Below are positions 1 through 14,760 of a stretch of DNA of 64,000 bases, one piece after another. The notes beneath the pieces were generated by a model. It was not told where the DNA came from, did not search any database, and saw only the letters and a list, made by a program, of their open reading frames with translations. Position 1 is the first letter of the stretch. Each line of letters begins with the position of its first letter. The translations under genes and the position numbers were made by a program. The stretch is from Burkholderia sp. USMB20 (GTDB lineage: Bacteria > Pseudomonadota > Gammaproteobacteria > Burkholderiales > Burkholderiaceae): positions 1-64,000 of the forward strand of contig NZ_JTAN02000013.1 of assembly GCF_000949135.2 (NCBI RefSeq). The letters are read 5' to 3'.

Positions 1-121
1 AGCGAAAGTATCAAGAGTCTCACACTAAAGTAAGTCAGGTTTATGAAGTGATTCATATTCCTGTCAGCTTTGAGTGAGCGACCGGTTCTTAACTGAACCG
101 AAAACAGTAACAGGTTTAAAC
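1..121 (+). promoter_or_regulatory. rRNA operon leader
   Basis: This is transcribed leader sequence before 16S rRNA; the rrn promoters must lie upstream of the window. It holds a perfect 6-bp hairpin (CGGTTC at 83-88, GAACCG at 95-100). GTGAGCG at 74-80 can pair with CGCTCAC at 1674-1680 just after the 16S gene, as expected for the RNase III processing stem. No protein-coding potential was seen. Confidence 0.6.
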
Positions 122-1651
<1,530 letters not shown>

Positions 1652-1713
1652 CAGAGCTTCTCGCAAAGTTGAGCGCTCACGCTTATCGGCTGTAAATTTA
1701 AAGACAGACTCAG

Positions 1714-1790
1714 GGGTCTGTAGCTCAGTCGGTTAGAGCACCGTCTTGATAAGGCGGGGGTCGTTGGTTCGAATCCAACCAGACCCACCA
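1714..1790 (+). tRNA. tRNA-Ile (GAT)
   Basis: A 77-nt cloverleaf with acceptor stem GGGTCTG paired to CAGACCC, anticodon GAT at 1748-1750, a TTCGAATC T-loop and an encoded CCA end. It sits in the 16S-23S spacer as is usual for this operon type and is processed from the rrn transcript. Confidence 0.98.
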
Positions 1791-1828
1791 TTGTCTGGCG
1801 GTAGGTACCTGAGGAAATCTGTACTCAT

Positions 1829-1904
1829 GGGGGCATAGCTCAGCTGGGAGAGCACCTGCTTTGCAAGCAGGGGGTCGTCGGTTCGATCCCGTCTGCCTCC
1901 ACCA
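1829..1904 (+). tRNA. tRNA-Ala (TGC)
   Basis: A 76-nt cloverleaf with acceptor GGGGGCA paired to TGCCTCC, anticodon TGC at 1862-1864, GTTCGATC T-loop and encoded CCA. It is the second spacer tRNA of the rrn operon, 38 nt after tRNA-Ile. Confidence 0.98.
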
Positions 1905-1992
1905 ATCTTCAATGACAAGCGTTCGACTTGGGTCGAGTCTTTGTCATTGGCGATTGAGCCAGTCAGAGTGATACGTAGTATGTATCGGCTGT

Positions 1993-2005
1993 CGTTCTTT
2001 AACAA
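1993..2005 (+). promoter_or_regulatory. boxA antitermination element of the 16S-23S spacer
   Basis: CGTTCTTTAACAA closely matches the rRNA boxA consensus TGCTCTTTAACA, the site where NusB/NusE load the antitermination complex before 23S is transcribed. The placement between tRNA-Ala and 23S is typical. The rest of the spacer (about 1905-2178) shows no other recognisable gene. Confidence 0.7.
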
Positions 2006-2178
2006 TCTGGAAGAAGTAAGTAATTTGGATAGCGGAAGCGTCTTTGAGATGGACGTGGAAACTATCCGGGTTGTGATTGTATCGATGTATCTCAAGATGA
2101 TTCGAACTCTATGTTTGACTCAATTGGAATACGGCACAACGCGAGAACTCAACCTGTAACGAGACAGACTCGTTATAG

Positions 2179-5060
<2,882 letters not shown>

Positions 5061-5187
5061 ATAACAAGTCTGTTTCGCGCTACAGAGCGCGTCGGACGGG
5101 TTGGATTCTCGTGTGTGATACACACAACTCAAAATTACTGCTTCTTCCCAGATTGGTCGCGTTGCGAAGCAACGTGACAACCCTCTT

Positions 5188-5302
5188 TGCCTGATGACCA
5201 TAGCGAGTCGGTCCCACCCCTTCCCATCCCGAACAGGACCGTGAAACGACTCTACGCCGATGATAGTGCGGATTCCCGTGTGAAAGTAGGTAATCGTCAG
5301 GC
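5188..5302 (+). rRNA. rrf: 5S ribosomal RNA
   Basis: A full-length 5S gene of about 115 nt. It starts TGCCTGATGACCATAGCGAG and ends in GTCAGGCT, and the two ends pair in helix I. The conserved CCATCCCGAACAGG loop-C region is present. It closes the rrn operon but is followed by a truncated tandem copy of itself (see 5215-5412). Confidence 0.95.
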
Positions 5303-5412
5303 TCCCTAAGCCACACCCCTTCCCATCCCGAACAGGACCGTGAAACGACTCTACGCCGATGATAGTGCGGATTCCCGTGTGAAAGTAGGTAATCGTCAGG
5401 CTCCCTAAGCCA
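5215..5412 (+). repeat. Perfect 99-bp tandem duplication covering most of the 5S gene
   Basis: Bases 5215-5313 and 5314-5412 are identical over 99 bp; identity stops sharply on both sides. Each unit contains the 5S sequence from about nucleotide 28 to the 3' end plus the ten-base spacer CCCTAAGCCA. The break falls inside loop A of the first copy and after the spacer of the second. Confidence 0.95.
5314..5401 (+). pseudogene. 5'-truncated second 5S rRNA copy
   Basis: These 88 nt repeat the 3' three-quarters of 5S rRNA exactly but lack the first 27 nt, so helix I cannot close and the product should not be a functional 5S. It lies between the intact 5S and the operon terminator, so it is probably transcribed and removed. 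The perfect identity means either a very recent duplication, ongoing homogenisation, or an assembly artefact. Confidence 0.8.
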
Positions 5413-5414
5413 AG

Positions 5415-5442
5415 AACCCCCGCCCGAAAGGCGGGGGTTTTT
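5415..5442 (+). terminator. Rho-independent terminator of the rrn operon
   Basis: AACCCCCGCC pairs with GGCGGGGGTT around a short CGAAA loop and is followed by a T-run. It directly follows the 5S duplication, so both copies would be on the same transcript. From here to cueR (5443-5714) I see no gene. Confidence 0.9.
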
Positions 5443-5714
5443 GCATTTGCAGCGCAGAAATGCGCGATCGCTGTAGACGTTGGCGTGGTCGTCGGTGGGC
5501 GGAGGCCCCTCGATACAAACTGCATGCTGTCCCGAACCGGCAGATTTCGCAGCCACCACTTACCTCAATAAGGACATCCGGATTGCGGTCGATCCGGCCG
5601 TCACTGCCCACCCAGGAACGAAATCTCGCGATTTGATACGATCCAAATGTCGTCGACGAATGCTTGCGTCGACGTTCGTGTTCGAACCAGTGCTTGATGG
5701 AGAGAGGGCAGGGA

Positions 5715-6119
5715 ATGAATATCGGCGACGCGTCGCGCGAATCCGGTGTCAGCGCAAAAATGATCCGGTACTACGAGCAGGTCGGCCTTCTTGCGCCGAG
5801 CAAGCGGAGTGACGCCGGATACCGCATCTACGGTTCGGATGACGTCCATATTCTGCGTTTCATCCGCCAGGCGCGGCGGCTCGGTTTTCTCGTCGAGGAT
5901 ATTCGCAAGCTGCTGATGCTCTGGCAAGACCGCTCCCGCGCCAGCGCCGAAGTGAAGTCGATCGCCCTCGAACACGTGGCCGAACTCGACAAACGCATCG
6001 CGGAATTGAGCGACATGCGCAATACACTTGCCGATCTCGCCGCGCACTGCCATGGTGACGGGCGACCCGAATGCCCGATCTTGGCGCGCCTGGCCGACCC
6101 TGTCAGTGAACCAGATTAG
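5715..6119 (+). CDS. cueR: Cu(I)-responsive MerR-family regulator CueR
   Basis: A 134-aa cytoplasmic dimeric regulator that binds Cu(I) and activates copper export promoters by DNA distortion. The N-terminal MerR winged helix (residues 1-70, with RYYEQVGLL and GYRIY motifs) is followed by a dimerisation coiled coil. The metal loop has C112 and C120 in a C-X7-C arrangement (CHGDGRPEC), exactly the CueR numbering and spacing that favours monovalent copper, silver or gold. An upstream in-frame ATG at 5664 would add 17 residues not found in the family; I chose the ATG at 5715, preceded by a purine-rich GAGAGAGGGCAGGGA. No copA or copper chaperone is adjacent, so its targets lie elsewhere. Confidence 0.9.
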   Translation: MNIGDASRESGVSAKMIRYYEQVGLLAPSKRSDAGYRIYGSDDVHILRFIRQARRLGFLVEDIRKLLMLWQDRSRASAEVKSIALEHVAELDKRIAELSDMRNTLADLAAHCHGDGRPECPILARLADPVSEPD

Positions 6120-6197
6120 TGCACATCCTCGAGGCCGAATAGGAGCCTCGATTCAATATCCTTAAGAATCAGTGGGTTGAGGTGGATAGTTCGTAAA

Positions 6198-6216
6198 CCA
6201 TTCCAAACAGGAATGG
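6198..6216. repeat. Perfect inverted repeat upstream of the DUF3563 promoter
   Basis: CCATTCC-AAACA-GGAATGG is a perfect 7-bp inverted repeat with a 5-nt spacer. It lies about 20 bp upstream of the -35 element at 6236. It could be an operator or the base of a transcript hairpin ending cueR; there is no T-run after it, so an operator is the more natural reading. A second dyad (CGAGGC at 6130-6135, GCCTCG at 6145-6150) follows the cueR stop. Confidence 0.5.
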
Positions 6217-6235
6217 CTTCCATGCAAGCATTTCA

Positions 6236-6264
6236 CTGGCATCTTGGTGCGGCATCGCTATAAT
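6236..6264 (+). promoter_or_regulatory. Sigma-70-type promoter for the DUF3563 gene
   Basis: CTGGCA at 6236-6241 and a perfect TATAAT at 6259-6264 are 17 bp apart. This is the best match to a housekeeping promoter in the 215-bp gap and gives a 5' UTR of about 65 nt before the ATG at 6335. Confidence 0.6.
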
Positions 6265-6334
6265 TCGGGATAACCCTATACGGGAAATCCCTGAATCTCG
6301 ATTCGCCAGGGGTCCCCCTTCCTTGGAGAACATC

Positions 6335-6481
6335 ATGATCGCCTACATCGTTGAAAAGCTGAGCAACTGGTTCGAATCCGCAGAGCGTGAACGCCGTGAG
6401 GCTTACCTCGCGTCGTCGTCGGACATCGTCCAGCTCGAGAGCCGCATCCGCTCGCTCGAAACCAACGGCTACTCGCTGTAA
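6335..6481 (+). CDS. DUF3563 family micro-protein
   Basis: A 48-aa protein beginning MIAYIVEKLSNWFESAE and ending in LETNGYSL. It has a short amphipathic N-terminus followed by a charged helix rich in Glu and Arg, with no signal peptide and no cysteine. It matches the DUF3563 family of very small proteins found in several copies in Burkholderia genomes; the function is unknown. A TTGGAGA Shine-Dalgarno sequence lies about 6 nt before the ATG, a good promoter lies upstream and a strong terminator follows, so it is a self-contained monocistronic gene. The strong expression signals suggest an abundant transcript. Confidence 0.85.
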   Translation: MIAYIVEKLSNWFESAERERREAYLASSSDIVQLESRIRSLETNGYSL

Positions 6482-6523
6482 TCGGAGTCACCGTCAGGTG
6501 CCGTGTGGCACCGAGCGAAAAGC

Positions 6524-6555
6524 AAGCCCCGTGTTGACGGGGCTTTGTTTTTTTG
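6524..6555 (+). terminator. Rho-independent terminator after the DUF3563 gene
   Basis: AAGCCCC pairs with GGGGCTT across an 8-nt loop and is followed by TGTTTTTTTT, a clear intrinsic terminator on the plus strand. Confidence 0.9.
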
Positions 6556-6628
6556 TGCGTCCGATCTGGCGAAATCGTCGGCGTGGCGCTATGGTATGGA
6601 CCTGCTTTTCAATCGGAAGAACACGACC

Positions 6629-6964
6629 ATGCGTTTGCGTCTCGATGTGCGTCACGTTTCCCGCGCGCGTCTCGCTCTGGGGGCCGCGGTGCTCGCTCAC
6701 GGCATGGCGGCTGGTGCGGCGACGTCGTCCCGGCCGCTGATTCTCGATACGCAACGCGGGATCCAGGATGGCAAGGGCGGCCTGGTGTTGCAAACGGCTC
6801 CGTTATCGTCCGAGCCGATCGTTGAGCCCGCAGGCATGCGAGCGCCGGCCGGGCAGGGACCGAATTCTTCGGTCCCGCTGTTTGTCGCGCCGTATATCAA
6901 TGTGCCGGGCTGGGGTGGGTCGCCGGCCAATCAGCCAAGACCCGCGCCAAGACCGCAGCCGTAA
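6629..6964 (+). CDS. Small exported proline-rich protein of unknown function
   Basis: A 111-aa protein. The N-terminus (residues 1-30) has basic residues followed by ALGAAVLAHGMAAGAA, which reads as a Sec signal peptide with a likely AxA-type cleavage site. The mature part is short, has no cysteines, and ends in a proline-rich tail (PAPRPQP). No domain is recognised. The ATG at 6629 was chosen because GGAAG lies about 9 nt upstream and the signal peptide starts there; an in-frame ATG 30 bp upstream and one at 6503 are possible but would bury the signal sequence. It converges on rlmJ with only 15 bp between stop codons. Likely periplasmic or cell-surface. Confidence 0.6.
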   Translation: MRLRLDVRHVSRARLALGAAVLAHGMAAGAATSSRPLILDTQRGIQDGKGGLVLQTAPLSSEPIVEPAGMRAPAGQGPNSSVPLFVAPYINVPGWGGSPANQPRPAPRPQP

Positions 6965-6979
6965 CGGAAAACCGTTCGC

Positions 6980-7825
6980 TCAGTTCCCGCGGTGCTCGAT
7001 CTGGCACCGCGCGCCGCTGTCCTGTCCCAGGCGCTCGACGAGATAGGGCAGCGCTTCGTTCATGCTCTGCGCGAGCGTGTACGGCGGATTCAGGATGAAC
7101 ATTCCGCTGCCGTAAAGGCCCAGGCCATCTGCCGGCGGATTCGATACCGTCAGCGTCAGGTGCAGCCAGTTGTTCGGCTGCAGGCGCTTGAGCTGCTCCG
7201 GAAAACGCTGCGATTCCACCCGCGCAACCTGCGGATACCAGATCGCGTAACAGCCCGTCGCGAAACGCTTCAGGCATTCCGTCACGCAAGTCACCGTGCG
7301 CGCGTAGTCCTTCTTGTCCTCATAGGACGGATCGATCAGCACGAGCGCGCGTCGCGGCGGCGGCGGCAGCAGCGCCTTGATGCCCTCGAAGCCGTCACCG
7401 GAGAAAATCATCGCGCGGCGCCCCGCATCGCGGAAGTTGTGACGCAACACGTCGATTTCCGTCGTGTGCATTTCGAACAGGCGCATCCGGTCCTGCTCGC
7501 GCATCGATCGCCATGCGAGATACGGGGAGCCCGGATAGTAGTGCAGCTCACCGTCGTCGTTCAGCGCGCGCACCTCGTCGATGTAGTCGCCGAGCGCCTC
7601 GGGCAGGTTCTTTTCGTTCCACAGCGGCCCGATGCCGGTGTCGAATTCCCCTGTCTTGGCGGCATAACCGTCGCGCAGCGAATACACGCCGGCACCGGCG
7701 TGCGTGTCGATGTACCAGTACGACTTGTCTTTCTTGTTCAGGTAGCGCAGCAGCTGGACGACGACGGCGTGCTTGAGCACGTCCGCGTGGTTGCCTGCGT
7801 GAAAACCGTGACGATAACTGAGCAT
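6980..7825 (-). CDS. rlmJ: 23S rRNA (adenine2030-N6)-methyltransferase RlmJ
   Basis: A 281-aa SAM-dependent methyltransferase that adds the N6 methyl group to A2030 of 23S rRNA. The N-terminus MLSYRHGFHAGNHADVLKH is the family signature. THAGAGVYSL (about residue 41) fits the SAM-binding motif I, and the catalytic N6-adenine motif is seen as LIDPSYEDKKDY (DPSY, a variant of DPPY) near residue 164. The length is the family's usual length. It is transcribed alone; upstream on the same strand is the aldo/keto reductase, about 110 bp away. Confidence 0.93.
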   Translation of the reverse strand: MLSYRHGFHAGNHADVLKHAVVVQLLRYLNKKDKSYWYIDTHAGAGVYSLRDGYAAKTGEFDTGIGPLWNEKNLPEALGDYIDEVRALNDDGELHYYPGSPYLAWRSMREQDRMRLFEMHTTEIDVLRHNFRDAGRRAMIFSGDGFEGIKALLPPPPRRALVLIDPSYEDKKDYARTVTCVTECLKRFATGCYAIWYPQVARVESQRFPEQLKRLQPNNWLHLTLTVSNPPADGLGLYGSGMFILNPPYTLAQSMNEALPYLVERLGQDSGARCQIEHRGN

Positions 7826-7936
7826 GGCTGGCTGCCTGAAACGAAGGGTGAGTCGATGAAAACGGATGATCGCGCGGGGCCGTCGGGCCGCGCGCCAATG
7901 CGGCCGCGTATTGTACGCGAGTGGGCGTGAGCCGCC

Positions 7937-8908
7937 TTACTCGTATGCATCGCCGACGGCCTCCTCGATGCGTTGCTTGATCTCCGGCGTCAGTTTCTCG
8001 GCAACGTCGAGCGCGCGCATGTTGTCGCCGATCTGCTCGATTCGCGAGGCGCCCGTAATGACCGAACTCACGCGCGGATTCGCGAGTACCCATGCAATCG
8101 CGAGCTGGGCGGCGCTGCAGCCGAGTTCGGTCGCGATCTCGCCGAGCCGTTCGACCACATCGTTGCTGACCGGATCCGTTAGCCGTTCGCGGAGCCAGTC
8201 GTAGCCCGGCAATTGCGCGCGGCTGCCCGGCGGTACGCCGTTCCGGTACTTGCCGGTGAGCAGCCCCGATGCCAGCGGGCTCCAGGTCGTCAGGCCGAGG
8301 CCGTAGTCGTGATAGAGCCGTGCGTATTCCTGTTCGACCCGGGTACGGTGGAACAGGTTGTACTGCGGCTGCTCGACGACCGGCTTGTGCAGATGGTGCC
8401 GCTCGGCAATCTCGTACGCGGCGCGGATCTCGTCGGCGCTCCATTCGGACGTGCCCCAGTACAGCGCCTTGCCGCGTACGATCATGTCGCTCATCGCCCA
8501 GACGGTCTCCTCGATCGGTGTGTTCGGATCGGGGCGATGGCAGTACACGAGGTCGACATGGTCGAGCTGCAGCCGGCGCAGCGAGCCGTCGATCGCGTTC
8601 AGCAGATATTTCCGGTTCAGTGTGTGGTACTGGTTCGGCGCTTCCGCGAGCCCCCAGAAGAACTTCGTGGACACGAGGTAGCTGACGCGCGGCCAGCCGA
8701 GCGACTTGAGTGCCTGGCCCATGATTTCCTCGGATTTGCCACCGGCGTAGACCTCGGCGTTGTCGAAGAAATTGACGCCCGCATCGCGGGCCGCCGCAAG
8801 GCATTCGCGGGCGACCCGCTGATCGACCTGGTTGCCGTAGGTGACCCACGAGCCGAGCGAAAGCGCGCTGATCTGCAGGCCGGAGCGGCCTAGCCGTCGA
8901 TAGTGCAT
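7937..8908 (-). CDS. Aldo/keto reductase, potassium-channel beta-subunit-like group
   Basis: A 323-aa NADPH-dependent oxidoreductase with the TIM-barrel AKR fold. The catalytic tetrad is visible: Asp and Tyr in [15 protein letters not shown], Lys in LVSTKFFWG and His in VYCHRPDPN. The start [21 protein letters not shown] is typical of the YghZ/Kv-beta-like branch, which reduces aldehydes and methylglyoxal-like compounds; the real substrate cannot be told from sequence. Longer in-frame extensions upstream read through non-conserved sequence, so the ATG at 8908 was chosen. It is divergent from 3-hydroxybutyrate dehydrogenase, with a 163-bp shared promoter region. Confidence 0.9.
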   Translation of the reverse strand: MHYRRLGRSGLQISALSLGSWVTYGNQVDQRVARECLAAARDAGVNFFDNAEVYAGGKSEEIMGQALKSLGWPRVSYLVSTKFFWGLAEAPNQYHTLNRKYLLNAIDGSLRRLQLDHVDLVYCHRPDPNTPIEETVWAMSDMIVRGKALYWGTSEWSADEIRAAYEIAERHHLHKPVVEQPQYNLFHRTRVEQEYARLYHDYGLGLTTWSPLASGLLTGKYRNGVPPGSRAQLPGYDWLRERLTDPVSNDVVERLGEIATELGCSAAQLAIAWVLANPRVSSVITGASRIEQIGDNMRALDVAEKLTPEIKQRIEEAVGDAYE

Positions 8909-9071
8909 GGGAATCTCCCGCGACTCGGAACCGACCTTAAGCTTAGACGTTTTGCGCGCGAACGGCGGGGCCGATCGTGCACAATAGCGGCTGGCCTTCA
9001 CCTGCACGACCGCGACGAAAGCGGATGCAGCGGGGCGCGCTTTTTCGATCCGATAACGGAAGGAGACGGAC

Positions 9072-9860
9072 ATGGCAGCAGATCTGAACGGCAAGACCGC
9101 AGTCGTCACGGGCGCCGCAAGCGGCATCGGCAAGGAAATCGCGCTGGAGCTCGCGAAAGCGGGCGCGGCCGTGGCGATCGCCGACCTGAACCAGGACGGC
9201 GCAAACGCGGTTGCCGACGAGATCGTCAAGGCAGGCGGCAAGGCGATCGGCGTCGCGATGGACGTGACCAACGAGGAAGCGGTCAACAGCGGCATCGACA
9301 AGGTGGCCGACACGTTCGGCTCGGTCGACATCCTCGTGTCGAACGCGGGCATCCAGATCGTCAACCCGATCGAGAACTACGCGTTCTCCGACTGGAAGAA
9401 GATGCAGGCGATCCACGTCGACGGCGCGTTCCTGACGACCAAGGCCGCGCTCAAGCACATGTACAAGGACGATCGCGGCGGCGTCGTGATCTACATGGGT
9501 TCGGTGCACTCGCACGAAGCGTCGCCGCTGAAGTCGGCGTACGTGACGGCCAAGCACGGGCTGCTCGGTCTGGCGCGCGTGCTGGCGAAGGAAGGCGCGA
9601 AGCACAACGTGCGCTCGCACGTCGTGTGTCCGGGCTTCGTGCGCACGCCGCTGGTCGACAAGCAGATTCCGGAGCAGGCGAAGGAGCTCGGCATCAGCGA
9701 AGAGGAAGTGGTGAAGAAGGTGATGCTCGGCAACACGGTCGACGGCGTGTTCACGACGGTGCAGGACGTCGCGCAGACGGTGCTGTTCCTGTCGGCGTTC
9801 CCGAGCGCCGCGCTCACGGGCCAGTCGGTCGTCGTCAGCCACGGCTGGTTCATGCAGTAA
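9072..9860 (+). CDS. D-3-hydroxybutyrate dehydrogenase (SDR family)
   Basis: A 262-aa NAD-dependent short-chain dehydrogenase that interconverts D-3-hydroxybutyrate and acetoacetate, a step in the use of polyhydroxybutyrate stores. The cofactor motif TGAASGIG lies at residues 14-21 and the catalytic Ser-Tyr-Lys set at GSVHSHEAS and SAYVTAKHG. The C-terminal SHGWFMQ matches known bacterial 3-hydroxybutyrate dehydrogenases. A GGAGA ribosome-binding site precedes the ATG. It is monocistronic, closed by a strong bidirectional terminator. Confidence 0.88.
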   Translation: MAADLNGKTAVVTGAASGIGKEIALELAKAGAAVAIADLNQDGANAVADEIVKAGGKAIGVAMDVTNEEAVNSGIDKVADTFGSVDILVSNAGIQIVNPIENYAFSDWKKMQAIHVDGAFLTTKAALKHMYKDDRGGVVIYMGSVHSHEASPLKSAYVTAKHGLLGLARVLAKEGAKHNVRSHVVCPGFVRTPLVDKQIPEQAKELGISEEEVVKKVMLGNTVDGVFTTVQDVAQTVLFLSAFPSAALTGQSVVVSHGWFMQ

Positions 9861-9935
9861 CGGGCTCCGGCACGGGCGGCCGCGCTGCGCGCCGCTTGTG
9901 CTGCAGCGAGCATTCGCTGACAGTAGAACGGCATG

Positions 9936-9965
9936 AAAAAACGCGCTCCGGGGAGCGCGTTTTTT
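9936..9965. terminator. Bidirectional terminator between hydroxybutyrate dehydrogenase and tyrB
   Basis: AAAAAACGCGCTCC pairs with GGAGCGCGTTTTTT in a 14-bp stem with a very short loop and A/T tails on both sides. It can serve both convergent genes. Confidence 0.9.
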
Positions 9966-10002
9966 GTTTCGGCAGAGCGGGTTGCCACCCGCTGGCACCG
10001 GC

Positions 10003-11202
10003 TTACTTCAGGACCGCCGCGACTGCGGTGGCGACCGCGTCGAGATTGCGCGTGTTCAGTGCAGCAACGCAGATCCGGCCGGTGCCGACTGCGTAGATGC
10101 CGAACTCTTCGCGCAGGCGATCGACTTGCGCCGAGGTCAGGCCCGAATACGAGAACATCCCGCGCTGCGCGTTGATGAAGCTGAAGTCGCGATCGACGCC
10201 GCTCGCCTTCAGGCGCTCGACGAGACCGTTGCGCATCGCGCGGATGCGGTCGCGCATTTCGCCGAGTTCCTGCACCCACGCAGCATGCAGTTCCGGCGAC
10301 GCGAGCACGGCCGCGACGACGGCGCCGCCATGGGTCGGCGGGTTCGAGTAGTTCGTGCGGATCACGCGCTTCAGTTGCGACAGCACGCGCGTCGCTTCTT
10401 CCTTGCTCGACGTGATGATCGACAGCGCGCCGACGCGCTCGCCGTACAGCGAGAACGACTTCGAGAACGACGACGACACGAACGCGTTCAGGTCGGCCGC
10501 GGCAAACAGACGCACCGCGGCGGCATCGGCCTCGATGTTCTCGCCGAAGCCCTGGTAAGCGATGTCGAGGAACGGCACGAGGTTGCGTGCCTTGACGACG
10601 TCGACCACCTGCTGCCATTGCGCTTCGGTCAGATCCACGCCGGTCGGGTTGTGGCAGCACGCGTGCAGCACGACGATCGTGCCGGCTGCATAGCTGTTCA
10701 GCGCCGACAGCATGCCTTCGAAGTTCACGCCGTTGGTTGCTGCGTCGTAGTACGGGTACGCGACGACTTCGAAGCCGGCCGCTTCGAACAGCGCGCGGTG
10801 GTTTTCCCAGCTCGGGTCGCTGATCGCCACCTTCACGTTCGGGTTCACGGTGCGCAGGAAATCGGCGCCGATCTTCAGTGCGCCCGTGCCGCCCAGGGCC
10901 TGCGCCGTGACCACACGGCCTGCGGCGATCAGCGGCGAATCGTTGCCGAGCAGCAGCTTCTGCACCGCTGCGTCGTACGCGGCGATCCCGTCGATCGGCA
11001 GGTAGCCGCGCGGCAGGCCGGCGTCGACACGCGCCTTTTCCGCTTCGCGAACGGCGCGCAGCAGCGGAATCTTGCCTTCTTCGTTCGTGTACACACCGAC
11101 GCCGAGGTTGACCTTGGTCGGACGCGTATCGGCGTTGAAGGCTTCGTTCAGGCCCAGGATCGGGTCGCGGGGAGCAAGCTGGACAGCGGAGAAGAGCGAC
11201 AT
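10003..11202 (-). CDS. tyrB: Aromatic amino acid / aspartate aminotransferase
   Basis: A 399-aa PLP-dependent class I aminotransferase (subgroup I-alpha) that moves amino groups between aspartate, tyrosine or phenylalanine and 2-oxoglutarate. The PLP lysine sits in SSSFSKSFSLYGERVG (about residues 243-258). Other family marks are the GVGVYTNEEGK start region, HACCHNPTGVD and the C-terminal substrate-carboxylate arginine in GTGRICVAALN. The start MSLFSAVQLAPRDPIL fits family length. It is divergent from uvrB. AspC and TyrB cannot be told apart with certainty by eye; TyrB-like is the common annotation for this Burkholderia gene. Confidence 0.88.
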   Translation of the reverse strand: MSLFSAVQLAPRDPILGLNEAFNADTRPTKVNLGVGVYTNEEGKIPLLRAVREAEKARVDAGLPRGYLPIDGIAAYDAAVQKLLLGNDSPLIAAGRVVTAQALGGTGALKIGADFLRTVNPNVKVAISDPSWENHRALFEAAGFEVVAYPYYDAATNGVNFEGMLSALNSYAAGTIVVLHACCHNPTGVDLTEAQWQQVVDVVKARNLVPFLDIAYQGFGENIEADAAAVRLFAAADLNAFVSSSFSKSFSLYGERVGALSIITSSKEEATRVLSQLKRVIRTNYSNPPTHGGAVVAAVLASPELHAAWVQELGEMRDRIRAMRNGLVERLKASGVDRDFSFINAQRGMFSYSGLTSAQVDRLREEFGIYAVGTGRICVAALNTRNLDAVATAVAAVLK

Positions 11203-11452
11203 GATGATTCGGCAGTAGTGAAAAGAGGGTCAGGCTTTCAGCCGGCGGGGCGGGCGCAGCGGACCGCGCGCCAACGGGCACGGCGCCGGAAAGCGCAGCA
11301 GCCTGACATTGTAGCGAATTCACGCTGCCGGAGGCGGCGATTGCGCGCCGAATTGCGATTTCGGACCGCTGCCGCGCGTCAGGAGCCGTCAGCGGTCCGC
11401 AACGCCGCGAAGCGCTAGAATAGTTTTTTTGCCCTCGCTCCGGCCGCACTCC

Positions 11453-13543
<2,091 letters not shown>

Positions 13544-13661
13544 ATCTTTCCAAACGTCACTGAAACCTTCGGGTAACACCGTTGTAAGCCTTGTCGGATC
13601 AGGGGTTTACGCGGTGTCTCGTTTGTTCCGGAGCCGGTTCGGTGCTAAACTTCGCAAGTAT

Positions 13662-13676
13662 TGAGAATAGTTCGCA
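13662..13676. promoter_or_regulatory. Probable Fur box upstream of ftrABCD
   Basis: TGAGAATAGTTCGCA matches the 7-1-7 Fur core (TGATAAT-N-ATTATCA) at 10 of 14 informative positions. It lies about 90 bp before the ftrA start, in a 219-bp gap with no gene. Iron repression of this operon is what is known for the family in Burkholderia. Confidence 0.55.
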
Positions 13677-13762
13677 TTAACGTTATTCGTTGCGTTAGTG
13701 TTTCCAGCGCGCGGACCTGACCGGCGGCGCGCAAGTCACCAGACAAATAACAAGGAGTGTCC

Positions 13763-14314
13763 ATGTTGGGTTCTTCGTTCATCCGCACGTCGGTTGCGGT
13801 AGCGGCGGCGCTTGCCGCGATGTCGGCAACGGCAGCCGAATATCCGATCGGCAAGCAGCAGATCCAGGGCGGCATGGAAATCGGCGCGGTGTACCTGCAG
13901 CCGATCACGATGGATCCGGAAGGGATGATGCGCAAGGCGTCGGATTCCGACATCCACCTCGAGGCGGACATCCACGCGGTCAAGAACAACCCGACGGGTT
14001 TCGCGGAAGGCGACTGGATGCCGTACCTGCAGGTCACGTACAAGCTGACGAAGCAGGGCGATACGAAGTGGAAGGCTGAAGGCGACCTGATGGGCATGGT
14101 CGCGAGCGACGGCCCGCACTATGGCGACAACGTGAAGCTGGCCGGCCCGGGCAAGTACCACCTGACGATGACCGTCAAGCCGCCGATGCAGTCGGGCCAC
14201 ATGGCGTTCGGCCGTCACGTCGACAAGGAAACGGGCGTGGGCGCGTGGTTCAAGCCCATCACCCTCGAATACGATTTCCCGTTCGCCGGCATCGGCAAGA
14301 AGGGCGGGTACTGA
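13763..14314 (+). CDS. ftrA: Periplasmic iron-binding P19-type protein FtrA
   Basis: A 183-aa exported protein of the FtrABCD ferrous-iron uptake system. A signal peptide (residues 1-25, ending SATAA) is followed by the P19/Tpd fold, with metal-ligand region GGMEIGAVYLQP and MEP/Met-His sites such as PPMQSGHMAFGRHVDK. In the family it binds iron and copper in the periplasm and passes iron to the permease. AAGGAG lies 5 nt before the ATG at 13763; the GTG at 13757 overlaps that site and was rejected. It is the first gene of a four-gene operon. Confidence 0.9.
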   Translation: MLGSSFIRTSVAVAAALAAMSATAAEYPIGKQQIQGGMEIGAVYLQPITMDPEGMMRKASDSDIHLEADIHAVKNNPTGFAEGDWMPYLQVTYKLTKQGDTKWKAEGDLMGMVASDGPHYGDNVKLAGPGKYHLTMTVKPPMQSGHMAFGRHVDKETGVGAWFKPITLEYDFPFAGIGKKGGY

Positions 14315-14369
14315 TCGGTGGCATCACGGACGGCGCGCTTCGGCGCGCCGTCGGCGTAGAGAACCCAGA

Positions 14370-14702
14370 ATGAAATTTCCCCAGAAAATCGTCGCCGCAG
14401 CCGCCGCGCTGTGGCTCGCCGGCGCGGCGCATGCCGCCGATCTGCCGACGTTCAAGCTCGAGATGACGGACGGCAAGCTGAATCCCGCCCGTATCGAAGT
14501 GCCGGCCGGGCAGCGCTTCAAGATCGAGATCCGGAATACCGGCAAGGGCGCCGCCGAATTCGAGAGCGTGCAGCTGCGCAAGGAAAAGGTGCTTGCGCCG
14601 GGCGCCGATTCGTTCGTAGTCGTCGCCCCGCTGTCGCCGGGCGAATACAAGTTTTTCGACGATTTCCACCAGCAGGCACAGGGCGTGATCGTCGCGAAGT
14701 AA
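14370..14702 (+). CDS. ftrB: Periplasmic cupredoxin-like protein FtrB
   Basis: A 110-aa small exported protein. The signal peptide MKFPQKIVAAAAALWLAGAA is followed by a cupredoxin-type beta sandwich (FKLEMTDGKLNPARIEVPAG, then GEYKFFDDFHQQ). In the FtrABCD system FtrB is thought to oxidise ferrous iron, or otherwise handle it, before import by FtrC. It lies 55 bp after ftrA and 58 bp before ftrC. The copper-ligand set is not complete by eye, as in other Cupredoxin_1 members of this system. Confidence 0.88.
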   Translation: MKFPQKIVAAAAALWLAGAAHAADLPTFKLEMTDGKLNPARIEVPAGQRFKIEIRNTGKGAAEFESVQLRKEKVLAPGADSFVVVAPLSPGEYKFFDDFHQQAQGVIVAK

Positions 14703-14760
14703 TGCGTTTTATCTGCGTGCGGGCGTACGCGTGCCTTGCCCCGCACGTCAGGAGGATTCA

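Noticed and set aside
11203-11452. LexA (SOS) box upstream of uvrB
   Set aside because: No CTGT-N8-ACAG palindrome was seen in the divergent region.
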